Positions 32,554 through 41,887 are shown, counted from the stretch's first letter. The stretch is DNA of 64,000 bases from Micromonospora nigra (GCF_900091585.1 NZ_FMHT01000003.1:6102001-6166000); one strand, 5' to 3'. Notes: generated by a model from the letters alone, not told the origin. Numbers and translations: made by a program.

Positions 32554-33345
32554 TTACCGGTCCGGGTCGATGGCCGGGGTTCGGTGGTCGCGGTGGCGCA
32601 GGAGTGCCTCGACGCCGTCGAGGAGGCGTTCCAGGCCGAACTCGAAGGCCCGGTGCGGGTCGGTGGCGGCCTGGTACTCCTGGCCTGCGGTGGCGCCCAC
32701 CCGCACGGCGAGGGGGTAGCGGCGGGGGTCCATGGCGCGTTCGAGGTACGGGGCGTGGGCCTGCCACCACTGCTGTTCGGTCATGCCGGTGCGGTCGGTG
32801 GCCCGGGCGGCCTCCACGGCGGGGCGGACGGCCCCGTGGACGTAGCCGTTGACGAGGGCGACGACGGCGTCCATCTCCAGGTCGGTCAGGCCGATGCCGT
32901 CGACGGCGCGCAGTTCGTGTTCGTACTTGGCGATGACGTGGGGGCCCAGGGGTGGGCGGGTGGTGGCGACCTGCAGCAGCCAGGGGTGGCGCAGGTAGAG
33001 GTCCCAGTTGGCGTGGGCGATGCGGCGCAGGCGTTCCCGCCAGCCGGTGGCGGGGTCGTCGGGGAGGACGGCTTCGCCGGTGACGGTGTCGAGCATGACG
33101 TCGAGCAGTTCGGCCTTGCCGGGGACGTGGGTGTAGAGGGACATGGTGCCGACGCCGAGGTTCTCGGCGACGCGGCGCATGGACAGGGCGGGCAGGCCGT
33201 CGGCGTCGGCGATGTCGATGGCGGTGCGGACGATCCGGTCGACGGACAGGTCGGGACGGCCTCTGCGGCTGACCCGTTCACGGGTGCGCCACAGCAGGGC
33301 GAGGCTGCGGGCGGGGTCGCCGGTGCCGGAGTACTCGGTGGTCAC
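32554..33345 (-). CDS. TetR-family transcriptional regulator
   Basis: This 263-residue protein has the TetR HTH at about residues 31-70: DRIVRTAIDIADADGLPALS then MRRVAENLGVGTMSLYTHVP. Its C-terminal helices (FEFGLERLLDGVEALL) match the TetR_C class of true TetR-like regulators. GTG 33345 is leaderless behind TACAGT (33357-33352). A CCGTAC/GTACGG palindrome immediately upstream overlaps the promoter and is a likely autoregulatory operator. The ligand is unknown; no efflux pump is adjacent, the downstream neighbour being peptide deformylase. Confidence 0.87.
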   Translation of the reverse strand: MTTEYSGTGDPARSLALLWRTRERVSRRGRPDLSVDRIVRTAIDIADADGLPALSMRRVAENLGVGTMSLYTHVPGKAELLDVMLDTVTGEAVLPDDPATGWRERLRRIAHANWDLYLRHPWLLQVATTRPPLGPHVIAKYEHELRAVDGIGLTDLEMDAVVALVNGYVHGAVRPAVEAARATDRTGMTEQQWWQAHAPYLERAMDPRRYPLAVRVGATAGQEYQAATDPHRAFEFGLERLLDGVEALLRHRDHRTPAIDPDR

Positions 33346-33351
33346 CCCGGC

Positions 33352-33373
33352 ACTGTAGCCGTACGGTGTACGG
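33352..33373 (-). promoter_or_regulatory. TetR-gene promoter with palindromic operator
   Basis: TACAGT (33357-33352) lies 6 nt before GTG 33345. The palindrome CCGTAC-GGT-GTACGG (33359-33373) abuts it upstream, in the position for blocking polymerase. Confidence 0.6.
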
Positions 33374-33499
33374 CGCGGGAGGTGGGTCGGGGTGCGGCGC
33401 TCGGGGTCGCCCGCAGCCTCGACCGCGGCCACACCTCGACCTCGGCCACGCCGTGGCGGCGGACGCGGCGGCCGGTGGGGCTCAGGTCGGGCTGGTGGC

Positions 33500-34663
33500 T
33501 CAGGTGAGGGCGGCGCGGATCGGGGCGGCCTTCGCGGCGGCTTCGGCGACCTCCGCGTCGGGGTCGCTGCCCCAGGTGATGCCGCCGCCGGCCCACACGT
33601 GGACCGCCTGGGCGTCGACGGCGGCGGTGCGGATGGTCAGGCCCAGGTCGACCCGGCCGGGGGTGACCCAGCCGAGCGCGCCCATGCTGGCGCCCCGGCC
33701 GACGGGTTCCAGGGTGGCGATCCGGTCGAGGGCGGCGAGTTTCGGGGCGCCGGTGACCGAGCCGCCGGGGCACAACGCGCGCAGCAGGTCGGCCAGGCCG
33801 AGTCCGTCCGGGCAGGCGGCCGAGATGGTGGACTCGGCCTGCCACAGGTCGCACCAGCGGCGGACGGCGAACAGGTCGTCGACGCGGACGCTGCCGGTGC
33901 AGGCGACCCGGGCCAGGTCGTTGCGTTCCAGGTCCACGATCATGATGTGTTCGGCGCGTTCCTTGGCCGAGGCGAGCAGGTCGGCGCGGCCGGCGGTGGT
34001 GGCCGGGCGGGTGCCCTTGATGGGGCGGGTGATCAGCCGGGCGCCGGTCACCTCGACGAGGGTTTCGGGTGAGGCGCAGCCGATCGCCCAGCCGGGGCCG
34101 GTGAGGACGCCGCCGTAGCGGGCGCCGGGCAGCCCGGCCAGCCGCGCCAGGGCGGGCAGCGGGTCGCCGGTGCAGGGGGCGGCGGCGTGGCCGACGAGGT
34201 TGACCTGGTAGACGTCCCCGCGGCCGATGGCGGCGCGGACGGACCGCACGGCGTCGGCGTGCTGGGCGGGGGTCCAGCTCGGCGTCCAGTCACCGAGCCA
34301 CCAGCCGGCGGGCGGGGCGTGGGGCGCGGGGCGCGGGGCGCGGGTGTGGCCGTACACGACGGCGACGAGGTCGGGCAGGTCGACGGGGTCGGGTGGGCCG
34401 GTCGGTGCGCCGGCGAGCAGTGCACCGGCGGCGGCCGAGACGTAGAGGGCGGCGCCGCACACGCCGTTCGGGTCGTGTGCGGCGGCGGGGCGGGCCAGGT
34501 CGTCCAGGGGTACGCCGTGGGCGGCGAGGAACTCCTGCACGGTGACGGCGGGGTCGCCGCCGTCGGTGCGGCGCCACTGCCAGCGGGCCCGTTCGACGAG
34601 GGTGTCGCGGCATGCGGCCGGCGCTCCCGGCGCATCGACCCCCATGCGTGGGAGCGTTTCCAC
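33500..34663 (-). CDS. pabB: Chorismate-binding aminodeoxychorismate synthase component I
   Basis: This 387-residue enzyme would convert chorismate to 4-amino-4-deoxychorismate for folate. The chorismate-binding domain has RPIKGTRPA (the PIKGT lysine that marks PabB over TrpE), SAKERAEHIMIVDLERNDL, GGSVTGAPKLAALD and WAGGGITWGSDP. Its N-terminal domain is shorter than in E. coli. GTG 34663 (behind AAGGGG) is chosen; ATG 34645 and an upstream ATG are possible. No glutamine amidotransferase or lyase gene is adjacent, so PabA and PabC must be encoded elsewhere. Confidence 0.87.
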   Translation of the reverse strand: METLPRMGVDAPGAPAACRDTLVERARWQWRRTDGGDPAVTVQEFLAAHGVPLDDLARPAAAHDPNGVCGAALYVSAAAGALLAGAPTGPPDPVDLPDLVAVVYGHTRAPRPAPHAPPAGWWLGDWTPSWTPAQHADAVRSVRAAIGRGDVYQVNLVGHAAAPCTGDPLPALARLAGLPGARYGGVLTGPGWAIGCASPETLVEVTGARLITRPIKGTRPATTAGRADLLASAKERAEHIMIVDLERNDLARVACTGSVRVDDLFAVRRWCDLWQAESTISAACPDGLGLADLLRALCPGGSVTGAPKLAALDRIATLEPVGRGASMGALGWVTPGRVDLGLTIRTAAVDAQAVHVWAGGGITWGSDPDAEVAEAAAKAAPIRAALT

Positions 34664-34760
34664 GACGTCTGGCCCCTTACCTCTCATCCGTTCAGTGGAT
34701 TTCCCACGCGCCACGCGCACTTCTGCTCGATAGCACGTGCGTGCGCTTGGTACCGTGCGT

Positions 34761-34788
34761 CACTGGTCATGTGAACCATGACACAGTG
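34761..34788 (+). promoter_or_regulatory. Extended inverted repeat upstream of the DUF5999 gene
   Basis: CACTG-GTCATG (34761-34771) mirrors CATGAC-A-CAGTG (34777-34788), 11 bp per arm with one extra A, around TGAAC. It ends 22 nt before ATG 34811 and lies between divergent pabB and the DUF5999 gene, the position of an operator. Confidence 0.5.
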
Positions 34789-34810
34789 CCCCCACAGTCC
34801 GGAGAACCCG

Positions 34811-35011
34811 ATGTGTCAGCACCAACCCACCTGCCCCTCCGCCGAAGCCATCGACCGGGAAGCGGCCAGGGTCATCGCCTGCTTCCCTGAACAGGGATGG
34901 AGCCTGCTCTGCAACGGTGTCATCGTCTTCGAGGACACCGGCGAACTGCTTCCCGACGGCAGCAGCATCGCCCCGCACCGCGGGCCCGCCCGTCACGCCC
35001 TCGCCGCCTGA
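34811..35011 (+). CDS. DUF5999 family protein, small Cys/His-rich
   Basis: This 66-residue protein has the DUF5999 pattern MCQHQPTCPSAEAIDREAAR, then EQGWSLLCNGVIVFEDTGEL and LPDGSSIAPHR. The N-terminal C-x-H-x4-C and the Cys in LLCNG could bind zinc; function is not established. ATG 34811 follows GGAG (34801-34804) by 6 nt; the in-frame ATG at 34778 lies inside the inverted repeat and is rejected. The family is confined to actinobacteria as far as is known. Confidence 0.82.
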   Translation: MCQHQPTCPSAEAIDREAARVIACFPEQGWSLLCNGVIVFEDTGELLPDGSSIAPHRGPARHALAA

Positions 35012-35142
35012 ACGGTCACGATCCGTCACGAAAGTGTCCGCGCCGCCCAGGCTAGTCCCCCGGCAGGGACGACATCAGCCCAGGTCGGCGGCCCGCCGGG
35101 GCGGGTACCGCAAACCCACCGCCCCGGCGCGTAGCGCTCCGC

Positions 35143-37965
35143 TCAAGCCTCGAACGCCTCCGGCGCGGGACAGGAGCAGACCAGGTTCCGGTCCCCGTAC
35201 GCCCCGTCGACCCGCCGCACCGGCGGCCAGTACTTCCCCGCCCGGTCCACCCCGGCCGGGTACGCCCCCACCGACCGCGGATACGGGTGCTCCCACCCGT
35301 CACCGGACACCATCGCCGCGGTGTGCGGCGCGTTGGCGAGCGGATTGTCCCCCGCCGGCCACCGCCCCGACCCCACCTGGTCGATCTCCGCCCGGATCGC
35401 GATCATCGCCGCGCAGAACCGGTCCAGCTCCGCCAGATCCTCACTCTCCGTCGGCTCCACCATCAACGTCCCCGCCACCGGGAACGACATCGTCGGGGCG
35501 TGGAAACCGTAGTCGATCAGCCGCTTCGCCACGTCGTCGACCGTCACCCCCGTCGCCTTCGTCACCGGCCGCAGGTCCAGGATGCACTCGTGCGCGACGA
35601 GACCCTTGTTGCCCGCGTACAACACCGGGAAATGGTCACGCAGCCGCGCCGCCACGTAGTTCGCCGCCAACACCGCCACCCCGGTCGCCCGGGTCAACCC
35701 CGCCGCACCCATCATCCGCAGGTACGCCCACGGGATCGGCAGGATCCCCGCCGACCCGTACCGCGCCGCCGCGATCGCCGGCCGGCCCGGCCCGTCACCA
35801 CCCAGCGGATCCCCCGGCAGGAACGGCGCCAGGTGCGCCCGCACCGCCACCGGACCCACCCCCGGTCCACCCCCGCCGTGCGGAATGCAGAACGTCTTGT
35901 GCAGGTTCAGGTGCGACACGTCCGCCCCGAACCGGCCCGGCCGCGCGTACCCCACCAGCGCGTTGAGGTTCGCCCCGTCGACGTACACCTGGCCACCCGC
36001 GTCGTGGACCTTCGCACACAGCGACGCGATACCCGTCTCGTACACCCCGTGCGTCGACGGGTACGTCACCATAATCGCCGCGAGGGTGTCGCGGTGCCGG
36101 TCGAGCTTCGCGTCGAGGTCGACCAGGTCGACGTTGCCGTCGGCGTCACAGCCGACCACCACCACCCGCATACCCGCCATCACCGCCGACGCGGCGTTCG
36201 TGCCGTGCGCCGACGACGGGATCAGACACACGTCCCGGTGCCCCTCACCCCGGCTGCGGTGGTAGGCCCGGATCGCCAGCAACCCCGCCAACTCACCCTG
36301 CGACCCGGCGTTGGGCTGCACGCTGACCGCGTCGTAGCCCGTCACCTCCGCCAACCAGCCCTCCAACCGGCCGATCAGCTCCCGGTACCCGGCCGTCTGC
36401 TCCGGCGGCGCGAACGGGTGCACGTGCGCGAACTCCGCCCAGCTCACCGGCTCCATCTCGGTGGTGGCGTTCAGCTTCATCGTGCACGACCCCAGCGGGA
36501 TCATCCCCCGGTCCAGGGCATAGTCGAAATCCGCCAGCCGCCGCAGGTACCGCAGCATCGCCGTCTCCGACCGGTGCGCGTGGAACACCGGATGGGTCAG
36601 GAACCCACCGCAGCGGGCCAACCCCGCCGGCAACGCCACGTCGACGTCACCGTGCCACGCCGGCACCCCGAACGCCGCCCACACCCGCTCCAGGTGCGCC
36701 ACCGTGGTCGTCTCGTCACACGACACCCCCACCCGGTCGGCGTCGACCAGCCGCAGGTTCACGTTCCGCTCCGCCGCCGCCGCGACCACCTGCGCCGCCC
36801 GGCCCGGCACCGTCGCGGTGACCGTGTCGAAGAACGCGACGTCGGCGACCTCGACGCCCCCGGCGCGCAGCCCGGCCGCCAACCGCGCCGCCATGCCACG
36901 GGTACGCGACGCGATGTCCCGCAGCCCGTCCGGGCCGTGGTAGACGGCGTACATGCCGGCCATCACCGCCAGCAGCACCTGCGCGGTGCAGATGTTGCTG
37001 GTCGCCTTCTCCCGCCGGATGTGCTGCTCCCGGGTCTGCAACGCCAACCGGTACGCCGGGTTGCCGTCGGCGTCGCGGGACACCCCGACCAGCCGACCCG
37101 GCAGCATCCGCTCCAGCCCGGCGCGCACCGCCAGGTAACCGGCGTGCGGCCCCCCGAACCCCATCGGCACGCCGAAGCGCTGGGTGGTGCCGGCGGCGAT
37201 GTCCACGCCGATCTCCCCCGGCGCCCGCAGCAGGGTCAACGCCAGCAGGTCAGCCGCCACCGTGACCAACGCCCCGGCCGCGTGCGCCGCCGCCACCAGC
37301 GGCGCATGGTCACGCACCGCACCCGACGCCCCCGGATACTGCAGGTGCAGACCGAAGAACTCCGCCGGCAACTCCTCCCGGTCGACGTCGACGACCCGCA
37401 CCTCGATGCCCAGCGGCTCGGCCCGGCCGGTGAGCACCGCGACGGTCTGCGGCAGCGTGTCCGCGTCCACCACGTACACCTGACTGCGGGTCTTCGACGC
37501 CCGCCGCGCCAACGTCATCGCCTCCGCCGCGGCGGTGCCCTCGTCCAGCATCGACGCGTTCGCGGTGGCGAGCCCCGTCAGGTCGGTGACCATCGTCTGG
37601 AAGTTCAGCAACGCCTCCAGCCGACCCTGGCTGATCTCCGGCTGGTACGGCGTGTACGCGGTGTACCACGCCGGGTTCTCCAGCACGTTACGGCGGATCA
37701 CCGCCGGGGTGTGGGTGCCGTGGTACCCCAGGCCGATCATCGACACGGCCACGGTGTTGCGGGCCGCCAGGGCCCGCAACTCCGCCAGGGCGTCGTGCTC
37801 GCTGACCGGATCCGGCAGGTCGAGGGTGCCGTGCCAGCGGATCACCTCGGGAATCGCGGCATCCATCAGCTCGTCGATCGAGGCGTACCCGACGGCCTCC
37901 AACATGCGGGCCTCGTCGGCCGGGGCGGGACCGATGTGACGGTCGGCGAACTGCTCAGCAGTCAT
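35143..37965 (-). CDS. gcvP: Glycine dehydrogenase (aminomethyl-transferring), P-protein
   Basis: This 940-residue PLP enzyme decarboxylates glycine and passes the aminomethyl group to lipoyl-GcvH. The protein is the fused alpha-beta type. The N-half starts [20 protein letters not shown] and contains [19 protein letters not shown]. The C-half contains [30 protein letters not shown] and the PLP lysine in [21 protein letters not shown] 37965 follows AGGAG. Expression is under the glycine riboswitch at 38045-38142. The partner gcvH lies 7.5 kb away in another operon; gcvT was not seen. Confidence 0.97.
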   Translation of the reverse strand: MTAEQFADRHIGPAPADEARMLEAVGYASIDELMDAAIPEVIRWHGTLDLPDPVSEHDALAELRALAARNTVAVSMIGLGYHGTHTPAVIRRNVLENPAWYTAYTPYQPEISQGRLEALLNFQTMVTDLTGLATANASMLDEGTAAAEAMTLARRASKTRSQVYVVDADTLPQTVAVLTGRAEPLGIEVRVVDVDREELPAEFFGLHLQYPGASGAVRDHAPLVAAAHAAGALVTVAADLLALTLLRAPGEIGVDIAAGTTQRFGVPMGFGGPHAGYLAVRAGLERMLPGRLVGVSRDADGNPAYRLALQTREQHIRREKATSNICTAQVLLAVMAGMYAVYHGPDGLRDIASRTRGMAARLAAGLRAGGVEVADVAFFDTVTATVPGRAAQVVAAAAERNVNLRLVDADRVGVSCDETTTVAHLERVWAAFGVPAWHGDVDVALPAGLARCGGFLTHPVFHAHRSETAMLRYLRRLADFDYALDRGMIPLGSCTMKLNATTEMEPVSWAEFAHVHPFAPPEQTAGYRELIGRLEGWLAEVTGYDAVSVQPNAGSQGELAGLLAIRAYHRSRGEGHRDVCLIPSSAHGTNAASAVMAGMRVVVVGCDADGNVDLVDLDAKLDRHRDTLAAIMVTYPSTHGVYETGIASLCAKVHDAGGQVYVDGANLNALVGYARPGRFGADVSHLNLHKTFCIPHGGGGPGVGPVAVRAHLAPFLPGDPLGGDGPGRPAIAAARYGSAGILPIPWAYLRMMGAAGLTRATGVAVLAANYVAARLRDHFPVLYAGNKGLVAHECILDLRPVTKATGVTVDDVAKRLIDYGFHAPTMSFPVAGTLMVEPTESEDLAELDRFCAAMIAIRAEIDQVGSGRWPAGDNPLANAPHTAAMVSGDGWEHPYPRSVGAYPAGVDRAGKYWPPVRRVDGAYGDRNLVCSCPAPEAFEA

Positions 37966-38044
37966 GGACGGCGCTCCTGCGGGGCGGGGTCGACGGGTCG
38001 GCCCTCCCCCTCTGTCACGCCCCGACGCGGCGCTCCACAGTGCC

Positions 38045-38142
38045 TGCCCGCGAGGTCCTTTTGCCTGAGAGGTTCCGGGGAGGATTTGCCCCTTCGGCGC
38101 CGCCCCCGCAGAGGGCGGTCTCTCCCACACGGGTGGTACCGG
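38045..38142 (-). ncRNA. Glycine riboswitch upstream of gcvP
   Basis: On the minus strand the aptamer reads GGGAGAGACCGCC..., then GGCGCCGAAGGGGCAA, and closes with CTCTCAGGCAAAAGGAC (38072-38056). These are the invariant GGAGAG, GCGCCGAAGG and CUCUCAGGCAAAAGGAC blocks of the glycine aptamer. Only one full aptamer is visible. It ends about 80 nt before the gcvP ATG; the family normally turns the gene on when glycine is high. Confidence 0.93.
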
Positions 38143-38198
38143 CATGGTCAACGCTACCAGCGTCGCCGCCCCCGACCGACGTCGTACCCCCGACCGGG

Positions 38199-39089
38199 CT
38201 ACCGCACCACCGGCGGCACACCAGCCGGAGCCGCCCCCACCCGCCCCGGCCCCACCGGCACCCCACCGACCAGCCGGTCGGCCAACGCCGGCAACAGCCG
38301 ACCCAACGGCGCGTCGACGGTCACCGCCGCGTACGCGTCCCCCCGCGTCGGCCCCTGGTTGACGATCACCACCGGCACACCGAGCTTCGCCGCCCGCAGC
38401 ACGAACCGGCGACCCGACATCACCGCCAACGACGACCCCAGCACCAGCAGCAGCCGCGCCGCCTCCACCAGAGCGAAACAGTGAGCCACCCGCTCGGCGG
38501 GAACGGTCTCCCCGAAGAACACCACGTCCGGTTTGAGCATGCCCGTCCCGCACACCGCGCAGCCGACCGTCCGGAACCCGGCCACCTGCTCGTCACCGAG
38601 CTCCACGTCACCGTCCGGATTCACCGCCCCCGCCACCGCGTCGAACCCCGGGTTCACCTGCCGCAACCGCAGGTCCAGTTCCTCCCGCGACGTCCGGTCA
38701 CCGCAGCGCAGACACACCACCTCGTCGAGCCGGCCGTGCAGCTCCACCACCCCCGTCGCCCCCGCCGCCGTGTGCAGCCCGTCGACGTTCTGCGTGACGA
38801 TCCCGTCCACCAGACCGCCCTGCTGCAACCGGGCCACCGCCCGATGCCCGTCGTTCGGCCGCGCCCGCGCGATCAACCGCCACCCCAGGTGGCTGCGCGC
38901 CCAGTAGCGCCGCCGGGCCGCCGCGTCACGGGTGAACGTCTGGTACGTCATCGGGGTGTGCCGCCGCGCGACACCACTGGGCCCCCGGTAGTCCGGGATG
39001 CCCGACTCGGTGGACAGCCCCGCCCCGCTGAGCACCACCACACCACCGCCGGCCACCAGGGACGCCAGCGCCTCGAACCTCACCGTCAC
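38199..39089 (-). CDS. NAD-dependent protein deacetylase (sirtuin)
   Basis: This 296-residue Sir2-family enzyme removes acetyl groups from lysine using NAD+. Motifs are [20 protein letters not shown] (NAD site), [10 protein letters not shown] (catalytic NVDGLH), ELHGRL (catalytic His), a four-cysteine zinc site (CLRCG ... CAVCG, with a 60-residue insert between pairs), [19 protein letters not shown] and VIVNQGPT. It is close to SIRT4-like class II by the GIPDYRG and FGE features. GTG 39089 is used; GTG 39083 is equally possible. It lies upstream of the glycine riboswitch on the same strand with about 55 nt to the aptamer. Confidence 0.92.
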   Translation of the reverse strand: MTVRFEALASLVAGGGVVVLSGAGLSTESGIPDYRGPSGVARRHTPMTYQTFTRDAAARRRYWARSHLGWRLIARARPNDGHRAVARLQQGGLVDGIVTQNVDGLHTAAGATGVVELHGRLDEVVCLRCGDRTSREELDLRLRQVNPGFDAVAGAVNPDGDVELGDEQVAGFRTVGCAVCGTGMLKPDVVFFGETVPAERVAHCFALVEAARLLLVLGSSLAVMSGRRFVLRAAKLGVPVVIVNQGPTRGDAYAAVTVDAPLGRLLPALADRLVGGVPVGPGRVGAAPAGVPPVVR

Positions 39090-39191
39090 CCCACCATGCT
39101 GCCTCGCCGCGCCCACGATCGGCGACCACGTCCCCCACCCCCACCGTGACCCGGAACACCCGCCGCGGCAGCACCGGCCGCAGCCGGCCGC

Positions 39192-39197
39192 TAGGTT
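39192..39197 (+). promoter_or_regulatory. Predicted -10 element of a leaderless promoter
   Basis: TAGGTT ends 6 nt before ATG 39204, so the mRNA would begin at the start codon. Confidence 0.5.
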
Positions 39198-39203
39198 GAC
39201 GGT

Positions 39204-39854
39204 ATGCGCGTCGTCATCGCCGGAGGACACGGCAAGATCGCCCGCCTGCTGGAACAGGAACTCGCCCGCCGCGGCGACACCGCCGTGGGGCTCATCCGCA
39301 ACCCCGACCACGCCGCCGCCCTCACCGCCGCCGGCGCCCACCCCGTCGTCTGCGACCTCGAACACGCAGACGTCGACGAGGTCGCCACCCACCTCGCCGG
39401 CGCCGACGCGGCCGTGTTCGCCGCCGGTGCCGGCCCCGGCAGCGGCGCCGCACGCAAGGACACCGTCGACCGGGCCGCCGCCGCGCTGCTCGCCGACGCC
39501 GCCCAGACCACCGGCGTACGCCGCTACCTGCTGATCTCCTCCATGGGGGTCGACCAGCCGCCTGCCCCCGGCACCGACGGGACGTGGGCCGCCTACCTGC
39601 GCGCCAAGAAAGCCGCCGAGGACGACCTGACCGGCCGTGACCTCGACTGGACGGTCCTGCGACCCGGTCGCCTCACCGACGACGAACCCACCGGACACGT
39701 CACCCTCGCCCCGCACACCCCCCACGGGGCGGTCACCCGCACCGACGTCGCCCGGGTCCTCGTCGCCCTCCTGCACGCCCCGCACACCGTCGGTCGGGTC
39801 CTCGAACTCGTCGGCGGGAACACCCCCGTCGCCGACGCCGTCACCCACGCCTGA
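39204..39854 (+). CDS. NAD(P)-binding SDR-like protein (atypical, YwnB/HSCARG type)
   Basis: This 216-residue single-domain Rossmann protein begins MRVVIAGGHGKIARLLEQEL (GxxGxxG dinucleotide loop as GGHGKIA). VVCDLEHADVDEVATHL, YLLISSMGVD and DWTVLRPGRLTDD are typical of the atypical SDR group of flavin-reductase-like or redox-sensing proteins, which lack the Tyr-x3-Lys active site. No catalytic pair is visible, so sensing or a minor reductase role is possible. It is a single-gene unit with its own leaderless promoter and a very strong terminator after it. Confidence 0.82.
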   Translation: MRVVIAGGHGKIARLLEQELARRGDTAVGLIRNPDHAAALTAAGAHPVVCDLEHADVDEVATHLAGADAAVFAAGAGPGSGAARKDTVDRAAAALLADAAQTTGVRRYLLISSMGVDQPPAPGTDGTWAAYLRAKKAAEDDLTGRDLDWTVLRPGRLTDDEPTGHVTLAPHTPHGAVTRTDVARVLVALLHAPHTVGRVLELVGGNTPVADAVTHA

Positions 39855-39897
39855 CCACCACGGGCCGGCCCCCCGCCCGGGGCCGGCCCGTGGTGGT
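39854..39897. terminator. Very strong bidirectional hairpin terminator
   Basis: A perfect 19-bp stem (39854-39872 with 39879-39897) closes on a 6-nt loop (CCGCCC). It begins at the stop codon of the + gene and ends 8 nt before the stop of the convergent - gene. There is no U-tract. Confidence 0.85.
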
Positions 39898-39904
39898 CGG
39901 TCGC

Positions 39905-40603
39905 TCAGCGCTGCTGGTGGCGAGGCAACGCCGCCGTCGGCGTCGACGCCGCACCCACCGCCGGATTCTGCTGCTCCCGCGTCAACCGGTCCATGGTGCG
40001 CGCCAGATGCTCACTGCCGTCATCCAGGTGCCGCGCCGCCGCCTGCATGTGGGAGATCATCATCTCCCCGTAGATCCGCAGCGCCTCCCGCGCGGCCACC
40101 CCGTCGTCGAACGTCGACCCGGCCGAGGCACGGTAGTCCTGCACCGCCCGCTCGGCCTCCTGCCGGGCCTCCTCCACCGCCGCGCGCACGTAACTCTCAT
40201 ACTGCACCCGGGCATACTCGGCGACCCGCCGCGCGTAGTCGTGGGCCTGCGCGATGATCTGCTCCGCCTCCCGTTGCGCCGCCGAGAGCAGATTCACCTC
40301 CTTCGCCGCCGGCAGGTTCACCGACGCCGCCCCGGCACTCGGGATCACCCCGTGCCGGTGCAACTCCACCCGGTCGTTGAGCCGCTCGTTCTCCGCCCGC
40401 AGGTTCGCGACCTGCGTCGCCAACAGATCCAACTCGTCGGCCACCTGCACGCGGAACCGATCCACATCCGCGTTGTCGTAGCCACGACGCGCGAACGACG
40501 CCGACGCGAACTCCCACCGGCGAACCCGGTCGGCGGTCATCCGCACCTGCACACCACCGGACACCTGCCCGCCGTCGTAACTACCGATCGGACTCGCGCT
40601 CAC
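39905..40603 (-). CDS. DivIVA-domain coiled-coil protein
   Basis: This protein has about 232 residues from GTG 40603; GTG 40612 and a start at 40636 are also in frame. RRWEFASASFARRGYDNADVDRF resembles the DivIVA lipid-binding N-terminus (F-x3-x-RGYD-x2-EVD-x-FL). Two coiled-coil regions follow (about 46-72, VADELDLLATQVANLRAENE; about 105-160, EVNLLSAAQREAEQIIAQAH then ARQEAERAVQDYRAS), separated by a Pro/Gly linker. DivIVA proteins mark poles and septa. A second DivIVA-like protein besides Wag31 is common in actinobacteria; its role is unknown. Confidence 0.78.
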   Translation of the reverse strand: MSASPIGSYDGGQVSGGVQVRMTADRVRRWEFASASFARRGYDNADVDRFRVQVADELDLLATQVANLRAENERLNDRVELHRHGVIPSAGAASVNLPAAKEVNLLSAAQREAEQIIAQAHDYARRVAEYARVQYESYVRAAVEEARQEAERAVQDYRASAGSTFDDGVAAREALRIYGEMMISHMQAAARHLDDGSEHLARTMDRLTREQQNPAVGAASTPTAALPRHQQR

Positions 40604-40611
40604 CGGGCCCA

Positions 40612-40710
40612 CCGTCCGTTCACGACTGCGGGGCACCGCTCCGCCGCACTCCTCGGGCCTGCCGTTCGTTCGCGACTGCGGGGCTCGCTGCGCTCACTCC
40701 TCGCGCTCAC
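40612..40710. repeat. Two imperfect copies of a 49-bp intergenic repeat
   Basis: CCGTCCGTTCACGACTGCGG at 40612 recurs as CCGTTCGTTCGCGACTGCGG at 40661, 49 nt later, extending three further bases (GGC) for 23 bp with two differences. The following halves are also alike (CACTCCTCGGGC and CACTCCTCGCGC). The second copy has GCTCGCTGCGCTCACTCC, of the type scattered between genes in actinobacteria. It separates the DivIVA-like gene from the flavohaemoprotein gene. Confidence 0.65.
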
Positions 40711-41885
40711 CGGGCACCTCCGGAAATGTCAGGGGTGGACGGCCGGTCCACCGCCGTGCGCCACGACGGCCCGTACCAGTGCTTACCCAGGCCCTCGTGG
40801 TGCAGCTGACCGGCGTGGTAGCCGGCCTGCTGCAACGTCGCCACCGAATGCGACACCATCTCGTCCGACCCGCACACGTACACGTGACGGGAACGCCAGT
40901 CACCGTCGGTCAACGCCCGATCCACCGGATGGACGACCTCCCCTGGCCGGTTCACATCCAGACCCACCACACAGGTCACCGTCAGCCCCGGATACGACGA
41001 CGCCAGCTTGTCGATCGCCTCGCTGTCGTAGAACTCCGTGCGGGACCGGGCCCCCACATACAGGTCCACCTTGCGGCGGGAGCCCTCCGCCACCACCTGC
41101 TCCACCAACGCCTTCACCGGCGCCCAGCCGGTGCCACCGGCCAGCAGCAACAGATCCGCCGACCCGGCCGACCACAACGTCAACCGGTCCCCCACCGGGG
41201 CCGCAAGATGGATCTGGTCGCCCGCCGCGCACCCGTACACCAGCCGCGACGACACCGCCCCACCCGGCACCGCCCGCACGTGCAACTCCAATGTGCCGTC
41301 AGCGCGGGGCGCGTTCGCCGGCGAGTAGTACCGCCACGACCGCACCGCCGGATGCGACACCCCGATCGACTGACCGGGGGTGAACGGCAGTAGGTACTGC
41401 GGACGCACCGTCAACACCGCCACGTCGAAACCCCGCCGCTCGTGAGCGACGATCTCCCCCACCCACCACGGCGGGTTCACCGCCTCCGCGGCCTCCGCGG
41501 CCTCGATCATGACCTGCGACACCAACCCGTACGCGGCCGCCCAGTCCTGGGCCAGTTCGTCGGTCCACCGCTCGGCCAGGAAATGCCGCAACGTCGCCAG
41601 CAGCGCCTCCCCGACCGCCGGATAGTGCTCCGCCCGCACCGCGAACTTACGGTGATCGGCCCCCAGATCCTGCAGGAAACCCATCAGCCGGTCCACCTGG
41701 TCCACGTTCGACACGATGTGACCCAGTGCGGTCACCAGCCGGTCCCGCTGACCGGCCATGTTCGTCGGGAACATCTGCCGGGTCTCGGGATGGGTCAGGA
41801 ACAACGTCGAATAGAAGTAGAGGGGCACCTGGTCGCCGTGCGCGGCCACCACCGCCCAGCTCTGCTTGAGCCGAGGAACGTCCAC
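40707..41885 (-). CDS. Flavohaemoprotein-like globin with FAD/NAD reductase domain
   Basis: This 392-residue protein fuses a globin (about 1-135; PLYFYSTLFLTHPETRQMFP with the B10 Tyr, and the proximal-His region DHRKFAVRAEHYPAVGEALL) to a ferredoxin-reductase unit. The reductase has FAD-binding RSWRYYSPAN, the NAD loop LLLLAGGTGWAPVKALV, and a C-terminal VYVCGSDEMV. Such proteins oxidise NO to nitrate with O2 and NAD(P)H. It begins 2 nt after the truncated-haemoglobin stop, so the two haem proteins are co-expressed. The C-terminal 20 residues are Pro/Ser-rich and outside the fold. Confidence 0.88.
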   Translation of the reverse strand: MDVPRLKQSWAVVAAHGDQVPLYFYSTLFLTHPETRQMFPTNMAGQRDRLVTALGHIVSNVDQVDRLMGFLQDLGADHRKFAVRAEHYPAVGEALLATLRHFLAERWTDELAQDWAAAYGLVSQVMIEAAEAAEAVNPPWWVGEIVAHERRGFDVAVLTVRPQYLLPFTPGQSIGVSHPAVRSWRYYSPANAPRADGTLELHVRAVPGGAVSSRLVYGCAAGDQIHLAAPVGDRLTLWSAGSADLLLLAGGTGWAPVKALVEQVVAEGSRRKVDLYVGARSRTEFYDSEAIDKLASSYPGLTVTCVVGLDVNRPGEVVHPVDRALTDGDWRSRHVYVCGSDEMVSHSVATLQQAGYHAGQLHHEGLGKHWYGPSWRTAVDRPSTPDISGGAR

Positions 41886-41887
41886 GC

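Noticed and set aside
40612..40710. Short CRISPR array
   Set aside because: Only two imperfect 23-bp repeats, spacers related to each other, and no cas genes.
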